A DNA stretch of 64,000 nucleotides from NCBI GenBank assembly GCA_902196205.1, contig CABIKM010000015.1:1-64000 (forward strand). Direction: 5' to 3'. Shown here piece after piece: positions 34,108 through 42,927 of the stretch (positions are counted from its first letter, which is position 1; each line of letters opens with the position of its first letter). The notes under the pieces were generated by a model. It saw nothing but the letters and a program-made list of their open reading frames with translations. It was not told the DNA's origin and made no database searches. This DNA is from Candidatus Methylomirabilis lanthanidiphila (GTDB taxonomy: Bacteria; Methylomirabilota; Methylomirabilia; Methylomirabilales; Methylomirabilaceae). The position numbers were made by a program, and so were the translations under genes.

Positions 34108-35802
34108 ATGTTCAATCGACGGATGTTTGCACAAAGTATAAAGATACTCGCGATTCTCGTAGCGGCTGCCTTGGCCATGCCGCTTCAGCCGGCGGCGGCG
34201 CAAGATATCACACGCGGAACGACAACCGGCCAGACCACGGCCAAGGGATTCGATCATCCTAATCAGTTTCTGCACATGCAGCCGAAGCAGATCGCCGACA
34301 ACATGGAGCCGGTGATCCCGCACCCTGACCAGGAAAAGGATGCGCGGCAGAAGCTCGCCAATCTGGAAAAGAGGTTCGGCAAGAAACCGAATATTCTGAT
34401 TTTTCTGATGGACGATGTGGGCTGGATGGACCCCGGCTTCAACGGTGGCGGTGTGGCGGTGGGCAATCCCACGCCGACCATGGACAAGCTGGCGCAGGGG
34501 GGTCTGATTTTGACGTCCGGGTACTCGACGCCGAGTTGCACGCCCACCCGTGCCAGCATTCATACCGGGCAGAATCCGCTGCACCACGGCCTCCTGTTTC
34601 CACCGATGTACGGGCAGCCCGGTGGACTGGAGGGCGCGGTGACGATTGCGAACATTCTCGGAACACTGGGGTACTACACCCAGGGTGTAGGCAAATGGCA
34701 CATGGGCGAAAACGACGCGTCCCAACCGCAGAATGTCGGCTACGACGATTACTACGGCTTCCTTTCGGTCTCGGACATGTACACCGAGTGGCGCGATGTC
34801 TATTTCAACCCGGAGATCGCCCTGAGCCCGTCGCGGTTCGCCATGATTCAGCACATGCCGTTCAACCACAACAACGTGCACTGCGTGAAGGGCAAGAGCG
34901 GATGCGGGAATACTTACGAACTCAATCTCACGACGATCAAGGATCTCGACCAGGACTGGGCCGCCTACAGCGAGACATTCATTCACAGGATGGCCAAGGG
35001 CAAGCAGCCGTGGTTCCTGTACCACGCCACGCGCGGCTGCCACTTCGACAACTACCCGAACGACAAGTACGCCGGCCGATCGCCGGCGCGAACCGTCTAC
35101 AGTGATTGCATCGTGGAGATGGACGACGTGCTGGCGCGTCTGGTCAAGGCGCTCGAGGACAGCGGGCAGTTGGAGAACACCCTGGTCTTTCTGAGCTCCG
35201 ACAACGGCGCGGAGTGCGAAGTCCCGCCCCATGGCCGAAGTCCCTTCCGGGGGTGCAAGGGCTCGACCTGGGAAGGCGGGGTGCGCGTGCCGACCTTCGC
35301 TTATTGGAAAGGCATGATCACACCGCGGCGCTCCGATGGACTGTTCGATCTGCAGGACCTCTTCAACACCTCGACATCGATCGCCGGCGCGCCCGGTGCC
35401 GAGGTCGCCAGGTTCGTGCCCAAGAACCAGTACATCGACGGCATCGACCAGCTCTCGTTCCTGGTCGCGGACAACGGCGAATCCAACCGCCGCAGCCGTA
35501 TCTACACCTTGTTGCAGTATCCCTCGGCCGTCCGCATCGATGAGTTCAAATGGCATGCAACCGTCGAGCTGGAGCGGGCGATCTTTCCGCGCGGTTACCA
35601 GGGCGGGTTCAGCGGCACCATCGTCCCACAAACCGGCGGGGGGACGATGGTCAATCTCTATACCGATCCGCAAGAGGACGTCAGCATCGGCATCCGGCAC
35701 CCACCAGTCCTGTCGGTCCTGCAAGCCGAGGCTGTCCGGTATCAGGCGGTCCTGAAGAAGTATCCGCCGAGCAGCAAGATGGCCATCGAGCTGCAGAAGT
35801 GA
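34108..35802 (+). CDS. Periplasmic sulfatase, second of three
   Basis: 564 residues with SD AAGGAGG. Signal peptide SIKILAILVAAALAMPLQPA, cleaved near AAA-QD. Metal ligands in LIFLMDDVGW, modification site C144-T-P-T-R in STPSCTPTRASIHTGQ, and SSDNGAECE towards the C-terminus. It is shorter and clearly divergent from the two flanking sulfatases, with no C-terminal extension, and fits the arylsulfatase A-like group. It is separated from the third sulfatase by 72 bases, so the pair is probably co-transcribed. Confidence 0.87.
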   Translation: MFNRRMFAQSIKILAILVAAALAMPLQPAAAQDITRGTTTGQTTAKGFDHPNQFLHMQPKQIADNMEPVIPHPDQEKDARQKLANLEKRFGKKPNILIFLMDDVGWMDPGFNGGGVAVGNPTPTMDKLAQGGLILTSGYSTPSCTPTRASIHTGQNPLHHGLLFPPMYGQPGGLEGAVTIANILGTLGYYTQGVGKWHMGENDASQPQNVGYDDYYGFLSVSDMYTEWRDVYFNPEIALSPSRFAMIQHMPFNHNNVHCVKGKSGCGNTYELNLTTIKDLDQDWAAYSETFIHRMAKGKQPWFLYHATRGCHFDNYPNDKYAGRSPARTVYSDCIVEMDDVLARLVKALEDSGQLENTLVFLSSDNGAECEVPPHGRSPFRGCKGSTWEGGVRVPTFAYWKGMITPRRSDGLFDLQDLFNTSTSIAGAPGAEVARFVPKNQYIDGIDQLSFLVADNGESNRRSRIYTLLQYPSAVRIDEFKWHATVELERAIFPRGYQGGFSGTIVPQTGGGTMVNLYTDPQEDVSIGIRHPPVLSVLQAEAVRYQAVLKKYPPSSKMAIELQK

Positions 35803-35874
35803 AGCGCGGCGGGCAGCGTCGCCAGTTCGGGTGAAGTGACACAGCCCCACCTCAAGCAGTGAAAGGAGATCGCA

Positions 35875-38298
35875 ATGGACACCATCGCTCTTCAGTATCG
35901 GCGGTTGGGGTTGCTCGGACCTCTGCTCATAGCACTCGTGCTGCCGGCATTTTGGGTCGGCAACACATGGGCCGAGGCGCCGCGCCACGCGGTGCTGCCC
36001 GCCCACGAGCCCGCGTTCAAGGGGAAGATCGGGCGTACGTACAGGGAATCGCAGCCCGATAAGATTCCGATCACCAAGGCGCCGGCGGGCGCTCCCAACA
36101 TCCTGGTCATCCTCATCGATGATGCCGGTTTCGGCTCGTGGAGCACATTCGGCGGCCAGATTCCCACGCCGAACCTCGACCGGTTGGCGAAGACGGGATT
36201 GAGCTATACGCGCTTTCATACCACCGCGCTCTGCTCACCTACCCGCGCGGCGTTGCTCACCGGCCGCAACCACCATTCGGTCGGTACCGGCGTCGTCACA
36301 GAGATGGGCACCGCCTACCCGGGCTATAGCGGCCTCGCGCCCAAGAGCGCGGCGATGGTATCGGAAGTTCTTCGCCAAAGCGGCTACAGCACTGCATTCA
36401 TCGGCAAGAACCACAACGTGCCGGACTGGGAGACGAGCGTATCCGGTCCGTTTGACCGCTGGCCAGGATTACAAGGCTTTGACCACTTTTACGGCTTTAT
36501 CGGTGGAGAGGCGAACCAGTGGGCGCCGGGGATCTATCGCGACCACCAGCGGGTGGAGATGGAGATTCCGAAAGGTAAGGAAGGGCGCTACACCTTGAAC
36601 GATGCACTGGCGGATGAGACCGTCAGCTACATCTACCAGCAGAAGTCGGTCACGCCGGATCGCCCGTTCTTCATCTATTACGCCCCCGGCGCCACCCACG
36701 CTCCGCATCATGTGCCCAGGGAGTGGATCGACAAGTTCAAGGGGCAGTTCGACCAAGGCTGGGACAGATACCGCGAGGAGACATTCCGGCGCCAACTCAA
36801 GCTGGGGGTAATTCCGCCGGGTACGAAGCTCACGCCGCGGCCCAAAGAGATCCCGGCCTACGACTCGCTGACTCGGGATCAGAAGCGTGTTGCCGCACGG
36901 CTGATGGAGGCGTTTGCGGCGTACACCGCACAGACCGATGACGAGGTGGGTCGCGTTCTCGATGCCATCGAGCAAGTCGGCCACCTGAATAACACGCTCG
37001 TCTTCTGGATCATCGGCGACAACGGCGCGTCCATGGAAGGCACGCCCTTCGGCGCATTCAACGAGTTGGCGGCCTTGGGGGGCATACGGGAGGATCCGGT
37101 CTTTATCGTGCAGCACCTGGACGAGATCGGCGGGCCGAAGGCGTATAACCACTTCCCGGTTGGTTGGGCCTGGGCTATGAACACGCCCTTCCAGTGGGGC
37201 AAGCAGGTCGCCTCGCATTTCGGCGGTACGCGCAATCCGATGGTAATTGCCTGGCCCGATCGCATCAAGCAGCGCGGCATTCGCACCCAGTTCCATCATG
37301 TCATCGACATTGTACCAACCATCCTCGAGGCGGCGAAGATTCCGAAGCCGAAGGAGGTCAACGGGGTCAGGCAAAAGCCTATCGAGGGCGTCAGCATGAT
37401 GTACAGCTTCGACCGGGCGAACGCCGAAGGCACGCGGACGGTGCAGTACTTCGAACTGCTCGGAAACCGCGGGATCTACAAGAACGGCTGGTTTGCCGCC
37501 GTGCGGCATGGCCGCCTTCCCTGGATGATGGGACTCGGGTCGTCCGTGGGTCTCGACGAAGACACGTGGGAGCTTTACGACCTCACGCACGACTTCAGTC
37601 AATCCGACGACCTGGCTGCAAAGCATCCAAGAAGGCTCGAGGAGCTTCAGCAGGCGTTCTGGGTCGAGGCGAAACAATACCAGGTACTTCCCTTGGACGA
37701 TCGGTTGGCCGAACGCTTCAATCCCGCGCTGCGTCCCAGCCTGATCGAGGGCCGAACGGTGTTTACCTACTATTCGGGCGCGCGCATCTCGGACAGTTCG
37801 GCCGCGCCGACCCAGAACCGGTCGCACACCATCACCGCTCATCTGGACATCCCGCAGGATGGGGCCGATGGGGTGCTGGTGGCTGTTGGGGGAGTCGCGG
37901 GCGGCTTCTCCTTCCACATCAAGGACAAACACCCCGTTTACGAATACCGTTTCGGCCCGGTTCCCACGAAGGTTACGAGCAGCGAGCCCCTGGCGTCGGG
38001 GCCGAATGTCATACGCATGGAGTTTCGCTACGATGGCGGCGGTCTGGGTAAGGGGGCGACGGTGTCGCTCTTTGTCAACGACAGGAAGGTCGCGGCGGGA
38101 CGCCTCGACGCGACCATCTGGACGGGCAAGTATTCCGCGGACGAGACCTTCGACATCGGCGCCGACACCGGCTCGCCCGTCAGCGACGACTACGCCTCGC
38201 CGAATCGCTTCGGCGGCACGATCAAGAAGGTGATCGTCAGCCTTGGCGAACCTACGCCTACGGTCGCCGATCAAAAGACGCTGAAAGATATCGAGTAA
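35875..38298 (+). CDS. Periplasmic sulfatase, third of three
   Basis: 807 residues, SD AAAGGAG. N-terminal membrane or signal segment (LGLLGPLLIALVLPAFWVG). Catalytic features as in the first sulfatase: VILIDDAGFGSW, C120-S-P-T-R in TTALCSPTRAALLTG, GDNGASMEG and a C-terminal beta-rich extension NRSHTITAHLDIPQDGADGV. It aligns with the first sulfatase over nearly its full length, so these two are paralogues separated by an unrelated sulfatase and a broken lipoprotein gene. Confidence 0.87.
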   Translation: MDTIALQYRRLGLLGPLLIALVLPAFWVGNTWAEAPRHAVLPAHEPAFKGKIGRTYRESQPDKIPITKAPAGAPNILVILIDDAGFGSWSTFGGQIPTPNLDRLAKTGLSYTRFHTTALCSPTRAALLTGRNHHSVGTGVVTEMGTAYPGYSGLAPKSAAMVSEVLRQSGYSTAFIGKNHNVPDWETSVSGPFDRWPGLQGFDHFYGFIGGEANQWAPGIYRDHQRVEMEIPKGKEGRYTLNDALADETVSYIYQQKSVTPDRPFFIYYAPGATHAPHHVPREWIDKFKGQFDQGWDRYREETFRRQLKLGVIPPGTKLTPRPKEIPAYDSLTRDQKRVAARLMEAFAAYTAQTDDEVGRVLDAIEQVGHLNNTLVFWIIGDNGASMEGTPFGAFNELAALGGIREDPVFIVQHLDEIGGPKAYNHFPVGWAWAMNTPFQWGKQVASHFGGTRNPMVIAWPDRIKQRGIRTQFHHVIDIVPTILEAAKIPKPKEVNGVRQKPIEGVSMMYSFDRANAEGTRTVQYFELLGNRGIYKNGWFAAVRHGRLPWMMGLGSSVGLDEDTWELYDLTHDFSQSDDLAAKHPRRLEELQQAFWVEAKQYQVLPLDDRLAERFNPALRPSLIEGRTVFTYYSGARISDSSAAPTQNRSHTITAHLDIPQDGADGVLVAVGGVAGGFSFHIKDKHPVYEYRFGPVPTKVTSSEPLASGPNVIRMEFRYDGGGLGKGATVSLFVNDRKVAAGRLDATIWTGKYSADETFDIGADTGSPVSDDYASPNRFGGTIKKVIVSLGEPTPTVADQKTLKDIE

Positions 38299-38323
38299 AT
38301 CGCAGGTGCGATGTCGATCACCT

Positions 38324-38613
38324 CTACCGCTCCCCGACTATTCATGATGACGCTTTGACCGTATGAGGTTCTGAGTGGTACTATTTTTCATCTCGTAAAG
38401 GCGCTGTCGGAGACGGGACGGTATCGGGTCGTTACCGCACCTAGGCCGGATGTGGCTCGTGTTCGGATCGCTATCACGGTCCTCATTGCGGATATCCACC
38501 CCGCGATCGGTCATGCCAGGCCGGTGATGGACGGGTGGGCCGAGCGGTTCGTGAAGCGTCTGGAGACCATCCGCGGGTATACGAAGCAGCCCGGCTCGCA
38601 TGGCGATCCGGCG
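38324..38613 (+). pseudogene. C-terminal relic of a DUF3313 lipoprotein with internal deletions
   Basis: A trace of the FLPDYS motif (38,330-38,344) is followed, after a jump, by the FHLVKALSETGRYRVVTAP stretch and ARVRIAITVLIADIHPAI, then another jump to GHARPVMDGWAERFVKRLE and GYTKQ. In the intact gene about 45 residues lie between NIHPA and GHAKQ. The N-terminal half is missing. This relic and the one at 15.5 kb together cover most of the gene, so they may be separated halves of one copy. Confidence 0.65.
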
Positions 38614-38703
38614 ACATCGTCTGATCCCTTTCCTGACTCCGTATCACCGGGGAAAGATCCGTAACCCCCTTAACCTACCCACACCACGAAAGGAGCATGA
38701 CCA

Positions 38704-39177
38704 ATGCTGATGCTGCGCATCGTCCTGATGACTCTTGCCGTCGCTGTCGCCATGCCCGCCACGGCCCAGGAAAAGGGCACGAGCACCATGGAGATCCTCC
38801 GCCAGAAGGTCCAGACGGACAAGCGGCTGCTGGTGGCGGCTAATATGGACTTGACCGGGCCGCAGGAAAAAGCGTTTTGGCCTCTCTACGATGCCTATCA
38901 GAAGGACCTGGAGCAGATCGATAAGCGGCTGGCGAGGGTCATCGCCCACTATGCCGACGCCTACAACCAGGGCGCAGTGTCGAATGAGACGGCGAAGAAG
39001 CTGCTTGACGAGGCATTGGCCGTTGAGGAGGCCGAGGTCGCACTGAAGCGATCGTACGTCCCGCAGCTCGAACAAGTCCTCCCTGAGGCAAAGGTCGCAC
39101 GCTACCTCCAGCTCGAGACTAAGATCCGGGCTCTGGTGCGTTTCGAGCTGGCCGATAAGATTCCCCTGGTGAAGTAA
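38704..39177 (+). CDS. Small periplasmic helical protein
   Basis: 157 residues, SD AAAGGAG. Signal peptide MLMLRIVLMTLAVAVAMPA then TAQ. The mature chain is almost entirely helical and charged: DLTGPQEKAFWPLYDAYQKD, LDEALAVEEAEVALKRSYVP, EAKVARYLQLETKIRALVRF. The LTGPQ element and helical-hairpin layout recall Spy/CpxP-like LTXXQ proteins, but similarity is weak; I leave the function open. It is followed by a DUF4136 lipoprotein in the same direction. Confidence 0.7.
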   Translation: MLMLRIVLMTLAVAVAMPATAQEKGTSTMEILRQKVQTDKRLLVAANMDLTGPQEKAFWPLYDAYQKDLEQIDKRLARVIAHYADAYNQGAVSNETAKKLLDEALAVEEAEVALKRSYVPQLEQVLPEAKVARYLQLETKIRALVRFELADKIPLVK

Positions 39178-39350
39178 CCTCGGGGCATTCACGCGTTCAG
39201 CGGTCGACTATTTGCGTCTGAGACCTCTTTGCTCAAACTCAAGCTTGAAGTGTAAAGCGGCGCGTCGAGGCAGCCGATGCTGCAACGGGTCAACTGACCA
39301 TACAGCGAACAACAGCCATTGCGTCTTTTCACATTTGTCAGGAGGAGTCT

Positions 39351-39902
39351 ATGAGATCTCTGACCACAGTGCTCTTGCTCAGTCTGGTTGCGCTCGCAAT
39401 GGGCTGTGCCCCGTCCGTCACGGTGACACTTGATTACGATAAAGAAATGAACTTCGCAGCGCTGAACACGTTCGCCTGGCTGCCGATACCGGTTAATCCG
39501 CCAGCCAATGTCAAAGAGGCCTTGGAGCGCAATAGTCTGATGGACAAACGCATCCGGCGAGCGGTGGAGGCACAGTTGGCCGTCAAAGCGTATCACATGC
39601 ACGAGACCAATCCAGACTTCATGATTACCTATCACATCGGCATTCAGGAGAAAATCGCCGTAACCGATTGGGGCTACGACTATGGTCGGAGAGGCTGGGG
39701 AGCGCCATCGAGAATCGACGTGTATCAGTACCAGGAGGGTACCTTGGTCCTGGATGTGATCGACTCACACAGTAAGCAGCTCATTTGGCGTAGCGTCGCG
39801 CAAGGCGTGATCGATCCCTCCGCCCCCATCGAGAAGCGCGAACAACGGCTCAACGACGTCGTGACAAGAATGTTGGCGGATTTTCCCCCAGCGGGAAAAT
39901 GA
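39351..39902 (+). CDS. DUF4136 lipoprotein
   Basis: 183 residues with SD CAGGAGG. Signal ends LVALAMGC. DUF4136 features are VTVTLDYDKEMNFAALNTFA, followed by W, then FMITYHIGIQEKI, YQEGTLVLDVIDSHSKQLIW and a C-terminal helix KREQRLNDVVTRMLADFPP. The family has a beta-sandwich periplasmic fold of unknown function and is very common in envelope-rich Gram-negatives. Its neighbour downstream is the multihaem cytochrome, with only ~100 bases between. Confidence 0.8.
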   Translation: MRSLTTVLLLSLVALAMGCAPSVTVTLDYDKEMNFAALNTFAWLPIPVNPPANVKEALERNSLMDKRIRRAVEAQLAVKAYHMHETNPDFMITYHIGIQEKIAVTDWGYDYGRRGWGAPSRIDVYQYQEGTLVLDVIDSHSKQLIWRSVAQGVIDPSAPIEKREQRLNDVVTRMLADFPPAGK

Positions 39903-40039
39903 CGGCCGGAACGAATCGTAGCGGTAACTGCGGAGGTAGAAGGCAAAGGGCCAAGGGGATGTTCCGGCCGAGTTAGAGAGGAGGATTGAAGGGAACGCAT
40001 GTGGGCCACTTCGAAGAGGTGAATCGGAGGTGGATCCGA

Positions 40040-42346
40040 ATGACGCTCGGAGGGGCGGCAGGCCTCGCACTGGTCGTCCTCGGCGCGATGGTCGGATGCC
40101 AACGACCCGCATCGGTCGAGCCGGCGACCTTTGTTGGTGCTGCCAAGTGCGCGACCTGTCACCAAAAGGAGGCTGCGGCCTACCGGGGATCGGACCATGC
40201 CCGCGCGATGCAGCAGGCGGACGACACTACGGTGCTCGGAGACTTCCACAACGCGCGGTTCACGCATCGTGGGGTCACCTCTACCTTCTTCCGCCGAGAC
40301 GGCAAGTTTCTCGTCCGCACGGACGGCCCAGATGGGAAGCTGAACGACTTCGAGATTACCCACACCTTCGGGGTAACGCCGCTCCAGCAGTACCTCGTGC
40401 CGTTTCCCGACGGACGGTTGCAGACGCTCGGCATCGCCTGGGACACGCGGTCGAAAGCCCAGGGGGGGCAGCGCTGGTTTCACCTCTATCCAGGCCAGAC
40501 ATTCCTGGCGACGGATCCGCTGCACTGGACGGGACGGGAACAGACGTGGAACTACCAGTGTGCCGAGTGCCACTCAACCCACCTTCAGAAGAACTACGAC
40601 GCGGGGCAGAATCGTTATGCAACAACCTGGGCCGAACTGTCCGTGTCGTGTGAGGCCTGTCACGGACCCGGTTCGGCCCACCTCGCATGGGCGGAGAAGC
40701 ATCCGGCCGGCGGCCAGAAGGCCCCGCCCGGCACTACAGGCCTCATGGTGAAGCTCGGTCGGACCGAAGGGACCTGGGTTGTGAACGACAAGCAGCATGG
40801 CATTGCCGAGTGGAACGGCCGCCCGCGATCGTCGGCAGAGGTGGAGGCGTGCGCCCGGTGCCACGCCAGGCGTAGACCTATTGTTGAACCGTACCCTTAT
40901 GGCCGCCCCTTCCCCGACACCCACGTCCCGGCGCTCCTGGAGCCAGGCCTCTATCACGTCGACGGTCAGATCCTGGGAGAGGTCTTTGAGTACGGCTCGT
41001 TCATTCAGAGTCGGATGTTTCGAGCCGGCGTCACCTGTTCCGACTGTCACGAGCCGCACAGCCTCGGGCTCCGCGAGGCCGGCAACGCCGTATGCGCACA
41101 ATGTCATCTGACTGCAAAGTTTGATACCCCGGACCACCACCGCCACAAGCCCGGTTCGGACGCCGCCCGCTGCGTGACATGCCATATGCCGGCCCGCACT
41201 TACATGGTGGTGGACCCGCGTCGTGACCACAGTTTTCAGGTCCCGCGACCGGACCTTTCGGCAACAATCGGCACGCCACACGTCTGCTCGGGGTGCCACC
41301 GCGACCGGTCGTCGAAGTGGGCGGCGGAACAGGTTGTGCGATGGTACGGCCCGGCCGGCCACGCGCGGCGGCCTCACTTTGCGCCGGCGCTCGACGCCGG
41401 ACGACGCGGCGGCCTCACCGCCGAAAGGACGCTTGCCGCCCTCGTCGCCGATACGGGCCAACCGGGCATTGCTCGCGCAACGGCGCTCTCATTACTCCGC
41501 GACTACCTGAGCCTGGCGTCGCTCCCCGCAGTGGACGCGGTCCTGGGCGATGCCGACCCCGTGGTGCGGGCCGCGGCGCTGGCCCTGGTTGAAGCGCTCC
41601 CCATAGACCAGCGGTTGCAACGCGCCGCTCCCCTGCTCCAGGACCCGATGCTGGCGGTGCGGTTGGCGGCTGCGCGCGCGCTAACCGGCGTCCCGCGACA
41701 GACATGGAGCGCCGAGCAGCAGGCCGACTTCGACCGGGCTCTTGCGGAGTTGATCGCCTCTGAAATAGTCCATGTCGATCGACCGGAGGCCCATCTCAAC
41801 CTGGCGAACCTCTACATGAGGCTCGACCGCATGGCCGACGCGGAATCCGAGCTACACACGGCCCTCGCCCTCGATCCGCGCTTCGCCCCGGCGATAGTTA
41901 ACCTGGCCGATCTTCTCCGCGCGCAGGGACGCGATGCCGAGGGCGAGCGCCTCCTCGAACGGGCGCTGCAGGTTGCCCCGGACAGTGCCGAGGCCCTCCA
42001 TGCCTTCGGTCTCTTTCGGGTACGGCAGGGTCGGCGACGTGGAGCGGTGGAACTGCTGCGCCGGGCGGCTAGGCGGCGCCCGGATTTTACCAGGTTCGCC
42101 TATGTCTATGCCGTGGCCCTTCATGACACCGGCGACCGGGCCGGGGCGATTACGGTACTGGAGGAGGCGCGCCGGAAACGCGCCGCCGACCGGGACGTCC
42201 TGTCCGCGCTGGCAACCTACCTCCGGGAGCGCGGAGATACCATGGCAGCCCTCCGCTATGCTGAACAGCTCGCCGCTCTGGCGCCCGACGATCGGGAGGC
42301 GCAGGATCTGGTCGCATCGCTCCGGCATGATGCCGGCCTCCAGTAA
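40040..42346 (+). CDS. Octahaem c-type cytochrome with HEAT-like and TPR domains
   Basis: Exported electron-transfer protein. Eight CxxCH sites are visible in order: CATCH, CAECH, CEACH, CARCH, CSDCH, CAQCH, CVTCH and CSGCH, all in the first ~430 residues. A HEAT-like Ala/Leu helical segment (VRAAALALVEALP, VRLAAARALTGVP) and four or so TPRs (HLNLANLYMRLDRMADAESE, AEALHAFGLFRVRQGRRRGA) follow, suited to docking a partner. ATG 40040 has the best SD (GGAGGTGG) but gives a signal without basic residues. In-frame GTG 40019 or 40001 and TTG 39986 would add the Arg-rich leader NRRWIR, so the start is uncertain. It belongs to the multihaem-TPR family of unknown partners. A lipobox-like VGC lies at the signal end. 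Confidence 0.82.
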   Translation: MTLGGAAGLALVVLGAMVGCQRPASVEPATFVGAAKCATCHQKEAAAYRGSDHARAMQQADDTTVLGDFHNARFTHRGVTSTFFRRDGKFLVRTDGPDGKLNDFEITHTFGVTPLQQYLVPFPDGRLQTLGIAWDTRSKAQGGQRWFHLYPGQTFLATDPLHWTGREQTWNYQCAECHSTHLQKNYDAGQNRYATTWAELSVSCEACHGPGSAHLAWAEKHPAGGQKAPPGTTGLMVKLGRTEGTWVVNDKQHGIAEWNGRPRSSAEVEACARCHARRRPIVEPYPYGRPFPDTHVPALLEPGLYHVDGQILGEVFEYGSFIQSRMFRAGVTCSDCHEPHSLGLREAGNAVCAQCHLTAKFDTPDHHRHKPGSDAARCVTCHMPARTYMVVDPRRDHSFQVPRPDLSATIGTPHVCSGCHRDRSSKWAAEQVVRWYGPAGHARRPHFAPALDAGRRGGLTAERTLAALVADTGQPGIARATALSLLRDYLSLASLPAVDAVLGDADPVVRAAALALVEALPIDQRLQRAAPLLQDPMLAVRLAAARALTGVPRQTWSAEQQADFDRALAELIASEIVHVDRPEAHLNLANLYMRLDRMADAESELHTALALDPRFAPAIVNLADLLRAQGRDAEGERLLERALQVAPDSAEALHAFGLFRVRQGRRRGAVELLRRAARRRPDFTRFAYVYAVALHDTGDRAGAITVLEEARRKRAADRDVLSALATYLRERGDTMAALRYAEQLAALAPDDREAQDLVASLRHDAGLQ

Positions 42347-42400
42347 TGTGGAAGCGATTCACCCCACGCTAAGATTCACTCGTAGAAACGAGAGCAAGAG

Positions 42401-42565
42401 ATGAAGGCGACGCGTTGGAGCATGGCCAGCCGTATCCTGTCGTACCTGTTTATTGTCATGATCATCGCGGGGTACGCATCGACCAAGATTACTGATCGCG
42501 AGAGACGTGTGACCGGAAAAATCCCTCGACCGGATCACATCCTGGTCTACGACTTCGCTGCCGCG
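42401..42565 (+). pseudogene. Patchwork pseudogene, patch A: 5' end of a DUF4410-type lipoprotein
   Basis: From ATG 42401 the frame gives a signal-like SRILSYLFIVMIIAGY then ASTKITDRERRVTGKIPRPD and HILVYDFAA, matching the DUF4410 gene at 16070 (STKVTERQ, IPRPARILVYDFAA). The lipobox Cys is a Tyr codon (TAC). The match to DUF4410 ends in the sequence GCTGCCGCG, which is also present where the CzcB patch begins. Bases 42,411-42,517 are nearly identical to 51,587-51,692, the head of the second patchwork. Confidence 0.75.
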
Positions 42566-42748
42566 CCCCCGAACAACAACCGGCTGAGCCTGCAAGCAAG
42601 GCTGAACCGGACACGGTCACAATTTCGGTTGAGGCTCAGGCCAGATTCGGAGTGGTCGATGTCAGGCCGCAGCGCGTCGCACCTATGCGAATCATTGAGG
42701 CCACAGCCACGATCGCGCCGGACCCCTCGCGCGTCAGCCATATCGCGC
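42560..42748 (+). pseudogene. Patchwork pseudogene, patch B: fragment of a CzcB-type adaptor gene
   Basis: This patch aligns without gaps to 54,212-54,400 of the intact adaptor gene: GCCGCGCCCC, CGGCTGAGCCTGC, CTGAACCGGACA, GAGGCTCAGGCCA, ATTGAGGCCACAGCC. It covers the end of the lipoprotein signal through the first strands (KVTISAEAQA ... IEATAAIAPDPARVAHIAP). It is in the same orientation as its relative, and its distal end fuses into GH63 sequence at ATATCGCGCC. It is not translated usefully. Confidence 0.8.
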
Positions 42749-42922
42749 CATACGTCAAGGACGGTATCAACGACTGCGTAGTGCAAGGCGATCAGCGCCC
42801 CGTGAACCCCGACAGGCAGGGCACCAAGGTGGCGGCGCACTACCGGCTCACGGTGGGTCCAGGCGAGTCGGCGACCGGGCGGCTTCGCCTGATCGGCCAG
42901 GCTGCTACTGCGACGAGCGAGC
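42741..42922 (+). pseudogene. Patchwork pseudogene, patch C: fragment of a GH63-like gene
   Basis: This patch aligns without gaps, 42,741-42,920 to 24,411-24,590, with the glycosidase gene: [49 protein letters not shown]. The first shared bases TATCGCGCCA also resemble the adaptor sequence CATCGCCCC at the B-C join. After GACGAGCG the match switches, within 8 bases, to lipoprotein sequence. Confidence 0.85.
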
Positions 42923-42927
42923 ACACC

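Noticed and set aside
34045-36219. A 724-codon antisense open frame across the second sulfatase region
   Set aside because: It is the mirror of GC-rich sulfatase coding sequence, contains no signal or domain pattern, and crosses two genes and an intergenic gap. Similar long antisense frames over 36.5-38.3, 24.2-25.7, 21.4-22.8 and 18.6-19.6 kb were rejected for the same reason.
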